Translations under genes and position numbers: made by a program | Assembly: GCF_000007905.1 (NCBI RefSeq) | Contig: NC_004917.1 | Coordinates: 992,001 to 1,056,000, forward strand | DNA: 64,000 nucleotides | Reading direction: 5' to 3' | DNA from: Helicobacter hepaticus ATCC 51449 | GTDB taxonomy: Bacteria > Campylobacterota > Campylobacteria > Campylobacterales > Helicobacteraceae | Notes under the pieces: generated by a model | Database searches by the model: none | Told to the model about the DNA's origin: nothing | The model's input: only the letters and a program-made list of their open reading frames with translations | In this document: positions 17,587-25,750 of the stretch, in pieces | Layout of the letters: each line of letters starts with the position of its first letter | Position numbering within the stretch: position 1 is the stretch's first letter

Positions 17587-19262
17587 TTGTCCTCCTTTAT
17601 ATATCTTTTTAAAGATTCTTTGATAGCTGTGAGATAATCTTCTTGGTCTTTTTGCTCAAAAATGTCAGGATTGCTCTTGTTTTCAGAAAATACTTTTTCA
17701 AACACCTTTCTTGTGGTAATGGGAATGAGTTTATCCTGTTCACCAAGTTTCTGTATTGCTTTGCGTTTTTGACTAAATATTTGATTGCCAATTTGACTAT
17801 TTGAATCTTTATCAAGCAATGTGAGATTTTGGATTGTATGCAAAGTTTCATTATTTTTAAAATTGTCATCAATGTCCTCAAATAGTTTATCAGCAAAAAT
17901 GACTTCTTTTATGCTTTGTTCAATTTCTTGTTTAAGCTTATCATCATCAATATATGATAAAATTTCTTGAAGCCATTGAATAATATTTTCATTATCTTTA
18001 CCTTTTATAGCTTCTTTGATGCTTTTAGAGTTTTGGGCATAAATATGCTCTAAGGTCCATTGCTCCAACACAAAACGATTGAACTTAAAATATTCATTGG
18101 AACTTTCCTCGCGAATAAGATATTCCAAATTAAAAAGTAGGAGAATATCCTTTATTTTTGCATCATCTTTTTTATAACGTAGTTGCTCTATATTTTCAAT
18201 CTTTGAAATTTCATTTTGAATTATTGCTAAAAGCTTTTGCGAAAACGATTCTTTGTTTGTATCGTTTTTCCATTCTTTATAGAGGGAATAAATATTTTTT
18301 CCACTCAAAATTAAAAACCCAAGATGGTGAAAAATTTCTCTATCTATTTTATCATTCCCATTTCCACTTGCAAAGCCAGAGAGTGTGTTGATTGCATTCT
18401 CTAACTCGTTCCATTGGCTATTGAGTGTGCCGTCTTTATAGCATTTATAGAAATACTCAAACAAATAATGCTTTTTATTTGAGTAAGGAACAAGTGATTT
18501 TAAATATGCTTCAATTCGTTGAATATCATCTTTTAGGATTTTATTTTCTATATCTTCTTTATCAATTTTATTTAACACGCAATACCTAAAATCCCTATTT
18601 TCTCTTGCTTCAATTTCGCTCTGATACCAAAGTTCTGCTCTATCTTTTAAATCATCACTATCTAATTCGTCATTTTTGCTTAAAAATAAGGCTTTAATAT
18701 TTTCCGCTTCAGCTAAAGGAATTTTTCCAATATTGAGGCGAATAAAGACTTCATTTTCATTTTCTTTGGGGGCTATTTCATACCAAAGTACTTTACATTT
18801 ATTGAGCAATACCTCTAAGAATTTATTTTGATTAATATCTTTATTGTCGAAAAAAACCTGTATAACTTCATAAGCTTTATGAAAATGGTAAAAATCTATA
18901 TTCTCAACTTCTTTTTGGGTTTTATCTTGAATATTTTGCAAAAAATTGGTGCTATTGGGACGAGTTTCATAGGAAATATTAAAGAAATTTTTATTTTCAA
19001 GCAATTTTATGATTAAAAATATTGTCGTCAATCTTTGTTGTCCATCAATGATTCTATATTTTTCTTTATTATTTTTCACAACCACAGGTTGTAAGCAGTA
19101 AAAGTCAGATTGATTCTGCATTTGTGCAAAATCCCAAATATCTTGCAGTAACGCTTGAACCTCTCTTTCTCCCCAGCGATAGCCTCTTTGATAGCTTGGA
19201 ATGATAAAATTTTTATCTTTTAGCCCTACAATATCTCTTAAAGATTGATCTTGTTGATTCAT
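17583..19262 (-). CDS. DUF262 + DUF1524 protein, GmrSD-like restriction component
   Basis: 559 residues. The DUF262 signature lies at 18-85: IIPSYQRGYRWG, then IIDGQQRLTTIFLI with DGQQR at 73-77. The C-terminal DUF1524/HNH part carries WTLEHIYAQNS (about 402-412) with the conserved Glu-His, and later LTLLDKDSNSQIGN, the typical second half of the HNH site. Proteins of this family cut DNA bearing modified cytosines in known cases. It heads a minus-strand transcript of two DUF262 genes and a small third gene. The surrounding DNA is markedly AT-rich compared with the core genes, consistent with transfer. A phage-defence function is inferred, not shown. Confidence 0.8.
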   Translation of the reverse strand: MNQQDQSLRDIVGLKDKNFIIPSYQRGYRWGEREVQALLQDIWDFAQMQNQSDFYCLQPVVVKNNKEKYRIIDGQQRLTTIFLIIKLLENKNFFNISYETRPNSTNFLQNIQDKTQKEVENIDFYHFHKAYEVIQVFFDNKDINQNKFLEVLLNKCKVLWYEIAPKENENEVFIRLNIGKIPLAEAENIKALFLSKNDELDSDDLKDRAELWYQSEIEARENRDFRYCVLNKIDKEDIENKILKDDIQRIEAYLKSLVPYSNKKHYLFEYFYKCYKDGTLNSQWNELENAINTLSGFASGNGNDKIDREIFHHLGFLILSGKNIYSLYKEWKNDTNKESFSQKLLAIIQNEISKIENIEQLRYKKDDAKIKDILLLFNLEYLIREESSNEYFKFNRFVLEQWTLEHIYAQNSKSIKEAIKGKDNENIIQWLQEILSYIDDDKLKQEIEQSIKEVIFADKLFEDIDDNFKNNETLHTIQNLTLLDKDSNSQIGNQIFSQKRKAIQKLGEQDKLIPITTRKVFEKVFSENKSNPDIFEQKDQEDYLTAIKESLKRYIKEDK

Positions 19263-19303
19263 TATTCGCCCCTTTACAATTTATCTAATTATAGCAAACC
19301 TCT

Positions 19304-19382
19304 CTTAATCATTCGTCCAAGAAAATGCTTTTATTTGAAGCGGTAGAATTTGATTTTTAGATTTTAAAGACATTTTAATTTT
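19304..19382 (-). pseudogene. Remnant: 3' end of an aldo/keto reductase gene
   Basis: The minus strand carries AATAAAAGCATTTTCTTGG followed by ACGAATGATTAAG, almost the same as the end of the intact reductase gene at 12715 (AATAAAAGTGCGTTTTCTTGG, then ACGAATTATTAG). Going upstream, AAAATTAAAATGTCTTT aligns with that gene's AAAATCTTAATGTCTTTG. Several indels destroy the frame. The remnant sits just upstream of the DUF262 cassette, so the cassette is bordered by AKR sequence. Confidence 0.6.
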
Positions 19383-19449
19383 ACGAAATAAACAAATCTG
19401 CCCTTACACATACAAAGGTGTATGCGTTAGAATTGTGAAAATACAGACA

Positions 19450-19923
19450 CTATACCTCTAAGCTTTCAAGCCATTTTTTGAGTTTTGCCTTGCTTGTGCC
19501 AAAATTAAAGCGTCTGCCCTCTTTGAAAATCGCATTAGGAGCGCACTTTGCCATATCACACGGGGCATTGCTCAAATCACTCCCACCGCTTGTGCAAAAA
19601 GGCACGATGACTTTGCCGCTAAAATCGTGGGATTCTAAAAAGGTAAAAATAATCTGTGGCGCACTATACCACCAAATGGGGAATCCAATAAATATTGTAT
19701 CGTAGCTTGAAATCTCTATGTCTTTAGCAATTTTTGGGCGCGAGGCTTTGTCTTTGCACTCTAAAGTGCTGCGGCTTTGCTCATCTCTCCAATCCAAATC
19801 CGCTTGAGAATAAGGAATCGCGGGGATTATCTCAAAAGTTTCCGCATTTGCGGCTTCTGCTAAAGTTTGCGCAACTTCTTTTGTGATTCCACTTGCGCTA
19901 AAAAACGCGACTAAGGCTTTCAT
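19450..19923 (-). CDS. Flavodoxin-like protein
   Basis: 157 residues. The FMN phosphate loop is at the start (FFSASGITKEVA), followed by YDTIFIGFPIWWYSAP and PFCTSGGSDL, which are the typical 50s and 90s loops of the long-chain flavodoxin_4 group associated with reductases. It probably carries FMN and transfers electrons or acts as a quinone or azo reductase in the cytoplasm. It overlaps the end of the cyclophilin-like gene by 26 bases and closes a four-gene minus-strand operon with a hydrolase and a Tat aldo/keto reductase, a reductive detoxification set. Confidence 0.85.
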   Translation of the reverse strand: MKALVAFFSASGITKEVAQTLAEAANAETFEIIPAIPYSQADLDWRDEQSRSTLECKDKASRPKIAKDIEISSYDTIFIGFPIWWYSAPQIIFTFLESHDFSGKVIVPFCTSGGSDLSNAPCDMAKCAPNAIFKEGRRFNFGTSKAKLKKWLESLEV

Positions 19924-20386
19924 TTTTCTCCCTGCCAGGATATTTTTCTATCGTGAGGATAAAATCCTGCTTTTGGGCTTTCAGGTGCGTGATAAAAGAT
20001 TCTTTTTCTGCCTTTGGTGCGCCTAGCTTAACCAAGCCCTTGTATGGGGGCTGCTTGGCATAAAAGATTCCGACATTACCCCAAGGGGCAAAATAGAAAA
20101 AATCGCCGCTTTGTGGGTCATATTCTCCGCTCTCTTGTGTGCTTAGGCTTTTATCAAGCCTAGCAATCTTTTCCTTGCCTACATAATCACTAAAGCTTAA
20201 AGCTAAAGGCAAGAGTGCGTAGAAATCCCTTGCAGCCGCATTATTTTCTAAAGTCAAAACAAAGCTTTTCCCTTGAAATTGCATTTGTATTTGCATTTGC
20301 CCCTCCAATCTCCCCCTTAAGTCTTTGCCTAAAGCGCATTGCGTTAGCAGCGCAAACAATAAACAAAGAAATGTATATTTGCGCAT
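19898..20386 (-). CDS. Exported cyclophilin-like fold protein
   Basis: 162 residues. A signal peptide is visible (KYTFLCLLFALLTQCALG, with the possible cleavage after ALG). The body matches the small cyclophilin-like family: NNAAARDFYALLPLALSF, then GDFFYFAPWGNVGIFY. The molecular role of this family is unknown; it is often encoded beside flavodoxins and aldo/keto reductases, as here. It starts 16 bases after the hydrolase stop and overlaps the flavodoxin start, so translation is probably coupled. Confidence 0.75.
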   Translation of the reverse strand: MRKYTFLCLLFALLTQCALGKDLRGRLEGQMQIQMQFQGKSFVLTLENNAAARDFYALLPLALSFSDYVGKEKIARLDKSLSTQESGEYDPQSGDFFYFAPWGNVGIFYAKQPPYKGLVKLGAPKAEKESFITHLKAQKQDFILTIEKYPGREKNESLSRVF

Positions 20387-20402
20387 ATTGTTCCTTTGCG
20401 TT

Positions 20403-21440
20403 CTACTTCAAGTTCGCATTAAAAAACACTGCGATTTTATCAAAGGGAATCTTTTGCGCATTGTCATACAAATCCGTGTGATTGGCATCTTTGATAAGCA
20501 ACAATTCTTTATTTTTGCCCTTAAGCTTTTTATACGCGTCAGTGCTAAAATATTTGCTATGTGCCTTATCGCCGTGAATGATTAAAACCGCACTTTGTAT
20601 CTCATCACTATATGCCAAAATAGGCGCATTGATAAAGCCTAAAGACGAAGTGAGATTCCAATGCCCATTGGAGTTAATAGAGCGTGCGTGGAATCCGCGA
20701 GGCGTTTTGTAATAGTCAAAATAATCTTTGATAAATTGTGGCTCATCGCCTCTAAGCTTTTGGGGCAATCCATCGGCTTTGGCGTAAGTGCCGCTTTTGA
20801 AATCCTTTGTGCGCTGTGCATTGAGACTTTCTTTAAGCTTATAGTGCGCCTTTGCGTCCATTGAATCATTATAGCCATTGGCATTGACGCGGCTCATATC
20901 ATACATTGTAGAAGCCACGACTGCCTTAATGCGCGTATCCATTGCGGCAGCATTAAGTGCAAATCCGCCAAATCCGCAAATGCCCAAAATGCCGATTTTG
21001 TTAGAATCCACATTTGCATAATTGCTTAGAAAATCCACCGCTGCACTAAAATCCTCTGTATTAATATCGGGTGAGGCGACATTTCTAGGTTTGCCTCCGC
21101 TCTCTCCTGTATAGGAAGGGTCAAAGGCAAGAGTGATAAAGCCCTTTTGCGCTAAAGTTTGCGCATAGAATCCACTCGCTTGCTCTTTGACTGCGCCAAA
21201 AGGACCACTGATTGCGATTGCTGGCAGCCTTTGTGCTTTGCCTAGATTCTTAGGTAGATACAAATCCCCCGTGAGTGTGATTCCATAACGATTGGTGAAT
21301 TTTACCTTTTGGACTTTGACTTCATTGCTTTTTGCAAACACCTTATCCCATTTCTCTTGAGCCATTGCTCCACCTCCTATAAAAAATATTAGCATTATAA
21401 AAATGCGTGTGAAAGTTTGTGTGAATGTTGTGTGTGTCAT
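20403..21440 (-). CDS. Exported alpha/beta hydrolase
   Basis: 345 residues with an AGGAGAACAAA site. A signal peptide covers roughly residues 12-27 (IFIMLIFFIGGGAMA). The alpha/beta-hydrolase fold shows in GLYDLYLPKNL-like strands (LTGDLYLPKN), in the oxyanion region AISGPFGAVKEQA, and in the nucleophile elbow GICGFGG, where Cys replaces the more usual Ser as in dienelactone hydrolases. A late Asp (IHGDKAHS) and His (DANHTDLYD) complete a triad. The substrate is unknown. Its place between a Tat reductase and a flavodoxin suggests periplasmic processing of xenobiotic or reactive compounds. Confidence 0.8.
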   Translation of the reverse strand: MTHTTFTQTFTRIFIMLIFFIGGGAMAQEKWDKVFAKSNEVKVQKVKFTNRYGITLTGDLYLPKNLGKAQRLPAIAISGPFGAVKEQASGFYAQTLAQKGFITLAFDPSYTGESGGKPRNVASPDINTEDFSAAVDFLSNYANVDSNKIGILGICGFGGFALNAAAMDTRIKAVVASTMYDMSRVNANGYNDSMDAKAHYKLKESLNAQRTKDFKSGTYAKADGLPQKLRGDEPQFIKDYFDYYKTPRGFHARSINSNGHWNLTSSLGFINAPILAYSDEIQSAVLIIHGDKAHSKYFSTDAYKKLKGKNKELLLIKDANHTDLYDNAQKIPFDKIAVFFNANLK

Positions 21441-21456
21441 TTTGTTCTCCTAAAAT

Positions 21457-22530
21457 TTATGCTTTATGTATCTTGGTATAATCAAAGAGGAATTTCGCGC
21501 TCTGTGGGTCGTGATGGTCTAAAAAAAGCGTTTTGCCCGTATCAATTGTGGCAATCTTTTGCATATCCTCGCCACTTAGGCTAAAGTCAAACACATTGAA
21601 ATTCTCAATCATTCGCTCTTTGCGCGTTGTTTTTGGAATCACCACGATTTGCCTTTGGATAAGCCAACGCAACACCACTTGTGCGGCACTTTTATTATAT
21701 TTTTCCCCGATGTTTCTAAGAATCTCATTGGTAAAAAGTCCATTCTTGCCCTCTGCGAAACTCGCCCACGATTGTGTAACTATGTCAAGCTCTGTATTTA
21801 CTTTTTGTTCGGCTTGTTTTTGGTAGAAAGGGTGCAGCTCAATTTGATTAATCATCGGCTTAATCTCGTTGTTGAGGTAAAAATCCATAATCCTATCAGG
21901 ATAAAAGTTACTCACACCAATGGCTTTGAATCTGCCCTCTTTATAGAATCTGCTTAATGCTCTCCACGCTCCATAAGTGTCATTATAAGGCTGATGAAGT
22001 AGCATTAAATCCACATATTCTAAACCTAATTTGCGTAAAGATTCCTCACACGCTTTGAGTGCTTTTTCTTCAGGGTAATTGTCAATCCAAAGCTTTGTCG
22101 TGATGAAAAGTTCCTCGCGCTTTAGCCCACCTTGTAGAGCTGTCTTTATTGCTGCACCTACTTCTGCTTCGTTGAAATACGCTTGTGCGGTATCAATGCT
22201 TCTATATCCCACAGAAATTGCGTCCTCTACGCATCTTTGCGTTTCTTTTGGGTCAATTTGATATACTCCATAGCCTAGAATTGGCATTTTTACGCCATTG
22301 TTTAAAGTGATAAATTCCATTGTGTCTCCTTGTAAATGATTTTGTATTTGGGATTTTCCCGCTTTTTCTGTGCTTTGTAGATTCTGTGTGGAATCTGTTT
22401 TCAAATCCTCTTTAGAATCACACGCACTTAAAGCAAATCCACTTAAACTTGCTAGACTTACTGCTGCGCCAAACTTTGCAGAGGTTTTGAGAAACTCCCT
22501 GCGCTCTAGTAGCTCTTTGTGCTCTTGCAT
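21457..22530 (-). CDS. Tat-exported aldo/keto reductase, possible lipoprotein
   Basis: 357 residues. The N-terminus has the twin-arginine motif RREFLKTSAKF, a hydrophobic core, and LSAC, a lipobox-like site, so the protein may be anchored as a Tat lipoprotein. The catalytic part has GYGVYQIDP, DTAQAYFNE (Asp and Tyr), TTKLWI (Lys), LLHQPYND (His), and the NADP motif VIPKTTRKERM. It heads the operon hydrolase, cyclophilin-like protein, flavodoxin. Transcription starts from the MerR-type promoter at 22568-22598. It is a paralogue of the 12715 gene, and the beginnings of both genes share upstream sequence. Confidence 0.88.
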   Translation of the reverse strand: MQEHKELLERREFLKTSAKFGAAVSLASLSGFALSACDSKEDLKTDSTQNLQSTEKAGKSQIQNHLQGDTMEFITLNNGVKMPILGYGVYQIDPKETQRCVEDAISVGYRSIDTAQAYFNEAEVGAAIKTALQGGLKREELFITTKLWIDNYPEEKALKACEESLRKLGLEYVDLMLLHQPYNDTYGAWRALSRFYKEGRFKAIGVSNFYPDRIMDFYLNNEIKPMINQIELHPFYQKQAEQKVNTELDIVTQSWASFAEGKNGLFTNEILRNIGEKYNKSAAQVVLRWLIQRQIVVIPKTTRKERMIENFNVFDFSLSGEDMQKIATIDTGKTLFLDHHDPQSAKFLFDYTKIHKA

Positions 22531-22567
22531 TGTTACTCCTTAGAGGTAAAATAAAACCAACTTTGAA

Positions 22568-22598
22568 ATTATAAAGCCTGATACCTAGTGTTTGTCAA
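22568..22598 (-). promoter_or_regulatory. MerR-type promoter of the reductase operon (copy B)
   Basis: Minus strand: TTGACA (22598-22593), 19-bp spacer, TATAAT (22573-22568). The spacer has the imperfect dyad ACACTAGGTAT. The flanking bases on both sides (AAAACCAACTTTG on the gene side, AAGGGG upstream) are shared with the copies at 13.7, 45.5 and 46.4 kb, so the unit is a duplicated regulatory block and not a chance similarity. Confidence 0.6.
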
Positions 22599-22703
22599 GG
22601 GGAAATTGCAAAATATGTTATAATGTGATTTACCTATCTGCTAAAATGTGTAAAAAAGCATTATAGAATCTTGCGTGATTTCATTGCATAACAGGAGTGA
22701 GCT

Positions 22704-23282
22704 TTGCATTTCTTAGAACTCGCCAAAGAAAACCAACAAAAAGCCTTTGAAGTGATAGAGCAAACCAAAGTTTTGGAGTGTTGGCAAAGCATTGGTGCGG
22801 AGATTAACTGCATTGGCTCACTCAAAATGGGCTTGTTGTGCAAACATCTTGATATTGATTTCCATATCTACACGCCCACACTTGAAGTTACCCGAAGCTT
22901 TGACGCAATGGCAAAACTCGCAAACAATCCTAAAATTATCCACATAGAGTATCGCAATCTTTTGGAGGAAGAGGATAAGTGTTTGGAATGGCACGCATTC
23001 TATCAAGACGAGCAACTTTGGCAAATAGATATGATTCACATTGTGCAAGGCAGCAAGTATGCGGGGTATTTTGAGAGAGTGGCGGAGCGTATTTTACAAA
23101 TAATGAGCGAAGCACAAAAAGAGCAGATTCTAAAGCTTAAGTTTGAAACGCCAGATAACCTTAAAATCGCGGGGATAGAATACTATCAAGCCGTGCTACA
23201 AGAAGGCATTACGGACTTTACAGAGTTTATGCAATGGCACAAATCTCGTCCGCAAAATGCTATTGTAGAGTGGATTCCTTAG
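22704..23282 (+). CDS. Nucleotidyltransferase-fold protein, conserved hypothetical
   Basis: 192 residues from a TTG at 22704, preceded by AGGAG at a suitable distance. The segment GSLKMGLLCKHLDIDFHIY matches the GS...DxD pattern of polymerase-beta-like nucleotidyltransferases (Gly-Ser, then Asp-x-Asp at about residues 37-52). A third acidic residue may be in WQIDMIHI. The protein is soluble and monocistronic. Substrate and role are unknown; related folds modify small molecules, RNA or proteins. The assignment rests on this one motif. Confidence 0.5.
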   Translation: MHFLELAKENQQKAFEVIEQTKVLECWQSIGAEINCIGSLKMGLLCKHLDIDFHIYTPTLEVTRSFDAMAKLANNPKIIHIEYRNLLEEEDKCLEWHAFYQDEQLWQIDMIHIVQGSKYAGYFERVAERILQIMSEAQKEQILKLKFETPDNLKIAGIEYYQAVLQEGITDFTEFMQWHKSRPQNAIVEWIP

Positions 23283-23367
23283 TTTCATACAAAGTGCAAT
23301 CCTAGCCTTAAAACACAAGCTATTAAATATATTTTGGTAAAATTTTCTTAAATTTAAGGAGGGCGCA

Positions 23368-23832
23368 ATGAAGAGGTTAATGATATTATGTTTTGTTAGC
23401 TTTGGCTTTATAGATGCTGCACAGAGGCTTGATATACAATGTGAAGTAGGATATAGAAAGAAAATATGTGGTGATGATTATTCTTGCGAAGCTTCAAAGT
23501 GTTGGATAAACAACACAGATATTCTCACTGCGTTTAGAAATGATTTAAGGTTTTGGATAGAAAGCGCACAAAGAAGAGAAAGGGCTAATGAACCACAAAC
23601 ACACCTTTATCAAAAAGCTTTGTTGCAAGATTTACCAAATATCCAAACTACAAAAAGAGTAGAAATAAAAAACAAGTATGGTCAAACTTGTTTTATGGAT
23701 ATAAAGCGTCCAAATCAAAATACTTTGGAAATAGAGTATAATGACTGCTCTGATGAATCAGATTTTAAGAATACATATCAACAAAATGGACAAAAAGTAG
23801 AAATTATAGAAGACGGGGATAACGGAGCTTAG
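23368..23832 (+). CDS. Secreted cysteine-containing hypothetical protein
   Basis: 154 residues with a strong AAGGAGGGCGCA site. A short signal peptide is visible (LMILCFVSFGFIDAA). The mature part has seven cysteines: CEVGY, KKICGDDYSCEASKCW, then QTCFMDI and DCSDE near the end. This suggests disulfide bonding in the periplasm. The tail is acidic (VEIIEDGDNGA). No family was recognised. The Ogt gene follows after about 45 bases and may be cotranscribed. Confidence 0.6.
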   Translation: MKRLMILCFVSFGFIDAAQRLDIQCEVGYRKKICGDDYSCEASKCWINNTDILTAFRNDLRFWIESAQRRERANEPQTHLYQKALLQDLPNIQTTKRVEIKNKYGQTCFMDIKRPNQNTLEIEYNDCSDESDFKNTYQQNGQKVEIIEDGDNGA

Positions 23833-23878
23833 GAGCAAAATCGTTTCATCATTACCTTTGATTATATGTGGAGTTTTA

Positions 23879-24391
23879 ATGATTTATACGCAGCAATTCC
23901 ACTCACCGCTTGGCACAATCGCACTTGCAAGTGATAAAAGCACACTACTTGGCTTATGGTTTGAGGGGCAAAAGTATTTTACATTGCCAAAAGATTGTGT
24001 GCGGGAGCAAACGCCGATTTTAGCCCAAACGCAACAATGGCTAGAGATTTACTTCAGCGGAGAGATTCCACATTTCACTCCGCCTCTAGCTCCACTTCAC
24101 ACGCAAAGCACACCCTTTAGAGAATCTGTATGGACAATCTTACGCACAATCCCCTATGGACGCACGATAACTTACAAGGAGATTGCACAAACTCTCGCTT
24201 GCCAAAGAGGCATAGCCAAAATGTCCGCTCAAGCTGTGGGCGGTGCAGTAGGAGCAAATCCTATCGCGCTACTTATCCCTTGCCACCGAGTGATTGGGAG
24301 TGATAAAAGCCTCACGGGTTATGCGGGAGGTTTGAAACGCAAAGAGTGGCTATTAGGGCTTGAGAGGGAATCCCTAAAGGCTATCAAGTAA
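23879..24391 (+). CDS. ogt: Methylated-DNA-[protein]-cysteine S-methyltransferase
   Basis: About 170 residues from the ATG at 23879, which follows TGGAGTTTTA; an in-frame ATG at 23858 would add seven residues and has a poorer site. The suicide alkyl-acceptor motif PCHRVI is present at about residue 139, preceded by the HTH-like VGGAVGANPIALL and followed by LTGYAGGLKRKEWLL. It repairs O6-alkylguanine and O4-alkylthymine by moving the alkyl group to its own cysteine. With the AlkC-like gene at 30.5 kb, the window holds two independent alkylation-repair functions. Confidence 0.93.
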   Translation: MIYTQQFHSPLGTIALASDKSTLLGLWFEGQKYFTLPKDCVREQTPILAQTQQWLEIYFSGEIPHFTPPLAPLHTQSTPFRESVWTILRTIPYGRTITYKEIAQTLACQRGIAKMSAQAVGGAVGANPIALLIPCHRVIGSDKSLTGYAGGLKRKEWLLGLERESLKAIK

Positions 24392-24410
24392 CGCGCAATT
24401 TAGGTAATTA

Positions 24411-24426
24411 ATGCTATAATAGGCAT
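24411..24426. promoter_or_regulatory. Near-palindrome over the -10 box of the methyltransferase operon
   Basis: ATGCTATAATAGGCAT is an almost perfect inverted repeat centred on the hexamer TATAAT (24415-24420). It lies 21 bases before the mini-ORF and about 85 bases before the methyltransferase gene. A repressor binding such a site would block the promoter; self-regulation by restriction-modification operons is well known, but no regulator is identified here. Confidence 0.4.
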
Positions 24427-24446
24427 TTTATGGAGGCGCAAAGGAA

Positions 24447-24521
24447 ATGGGGAATATCGCTGCCAAACTTTCGTCTTTGTCTCAACTACAAGAAATGAGG
24501 GCTAAACGCTATGGGCAATAG
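24447..24521 (+). CDS. 24-codon leader mini-ORF before the methyltransferase
   Basis: ATG at 24447 with GGAGG 11 bases upstream. It reads MGNIAAKLSSLSQLQEMRAK and ends RYGQ before TAG. Its stop overlaps the start region of the methyltransferase (ATG at 24511) by 11 bases in another frame. The mini-ORF has the better ribosome-binding site; the methyltransferase ATG has only ATGAGG, farther upstream. It may therefore be a leader that couples translation, or a leftover N-terminus of an earlier gene. Confidence 0.35.
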   Translation: MGNIAAKLSSLSQLQEMRAKRYGQ

Positions 24522-25746
24522 TAGTATATTGAGTGATGAAATAAATACCAATGACTATAAACAATATTTTTGTAGAGATTTTTCAAAAATACACCAAATA
24601 ACCGCATATTTAGCAATGTTTCCGCCTAATCTTCCTTATCATTTTATCAAAAAATATTCCCAAAAGGGGGATTTGGTGTTTGACCCATTTTCTGGAAGAG
24701 GAACAACAGCATTTGAAGCTTGCAGAATGGGAAGAAAAGGGATAGGAAATGACTTAAATCCACTTGCAGTGTGTCTAACAAAAAGTAAAATTGATATACC
24801 CAAAAAACATAATATACAAAAAAGACTCGAAAAACTAAAACAAGATTTCACAACTACACGCATTACAAATAAACAAATTAAAAACATTTCAGATGATATT
24901 AAAATGCTTTATGAAGAAAGCGAAACCTTGCCACAACTTGTATATCTAAAAAATAATTTAAACAAAAATAGAAAGATTGATAATTTTATTCTTGCAGTTT
25001 TAACAGGCATTATGCACGGCAAACATAGAAAAGATGGGACTTCAATTTATTGTAGCATTGATATGCCTAATACTTTTAGTATGTCGCCTAATTATATCCG
25101 TAATTTCATTGCCAAACATCATCTTAAAAAAATAAAACAAAATGTTTTTGAACTTTTGCAACAACGCATTGAGCATTTATTTCAAAATCAAACAAAAGAA
25201 TTTCAAAGTTTAGATTCTTATCAAAAAGGTGATTGCTTTAATAAAGATGCAATCAAAAGCACAAAAAAAATCATTAAAAAATATGGAGAAAATAGTGTCC
25301 AACTCATTATTACTTCCCCTCCATACTTAAAAAACATTAATTATGGTAAATATAATTGGATTAGGCTTTGGTTGCTCAATAAGGAAGTAAAAGAAGTAGA
25401 TAAGAACGTAAGTATTTATCATAATATGCAAAAAATTAAAGGTTTAAAAGATAATTTGGCATTTGAAAATTATGCTAAATATATGCAAGAACTCTTCAAA
25501 AGTTGGGAAAAAATTTTGAAGCCAAAATCCTATGCTTTTGTTGTTATTGGAGATATTGACAAGCGCAACCTTGCAAAAGACACTTGGGATTACATACAAA
25601 ATAATGGTGGGTGCAAATTACGACTTAAACACATTGCCGAAGATGTCATTGCCAATGATAAAGAAAAAAAGGTAACAAGAATTTGGGGTGCAAAAAAAGG
25701 CAAGGCAACAAAAATTGATAGAATCTTAGTTTTGCAAAAGGAGTAG
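24511..25746 (+). CDS. DNA methyltransferase of the HerA-NurA operon
   Basis: 411 residues. The SAM-binding motif comes first (VFDPFSGRGTTAFEA, about 56-70), followed by a long AT-rich linker that probably holds target recognition, and then the catalytic motif TSPPYLKNINY (268-278). SPPY suggests N4-cytosine or N6-adenine methylation. The order (SAM motif before catalytic motif) is circularly different from the common beta class. It ends 4 bases before the HerA gene, which in turn ends 1 base before the NurA-like gene, so the three form one translational unit. The likely role is protecting host DNA from, or marking targets for, the motor-nuclease pair. Confidence 0.8.
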   Translation: MGNSSILSDEINTNDYKQYFCRDFSKIHQITAYLAMFPPNLPYHFIKKYSQKGDLVFDPFSGRGTTAFEACRMGRKGIGNDLNPLAVCLTKSKIDIPKKHNIQKRLEKLKQDFTTTRITNKQIKNISDDIKMLYEESETLPQLVYLKNNLNKNRKIDNFILAVLTGIMHGKHRKDGTSIYCSIDMPNTFSMSPNYIRNFIAKHHLKKIKQNVFELLQQRIEHLFQNQTKEFQSLDSYQKGDCFNKDAIKSTKKIIKKYGENSVQLIITSPPYLKNINYGKYNWIRLWLLNKEVKEVDKNVSIYHNMQKIKGLKDNLAFENYAKYMQELFKSWEKILKPKSYAFVVIGDIDKRNLAKDTWDYIQNNGGCKLRLKHIAEDVIANDKEKKVTRIWGAKKGKATKIDRILVLQKE

Positions 25747-25750
25747 GCAA

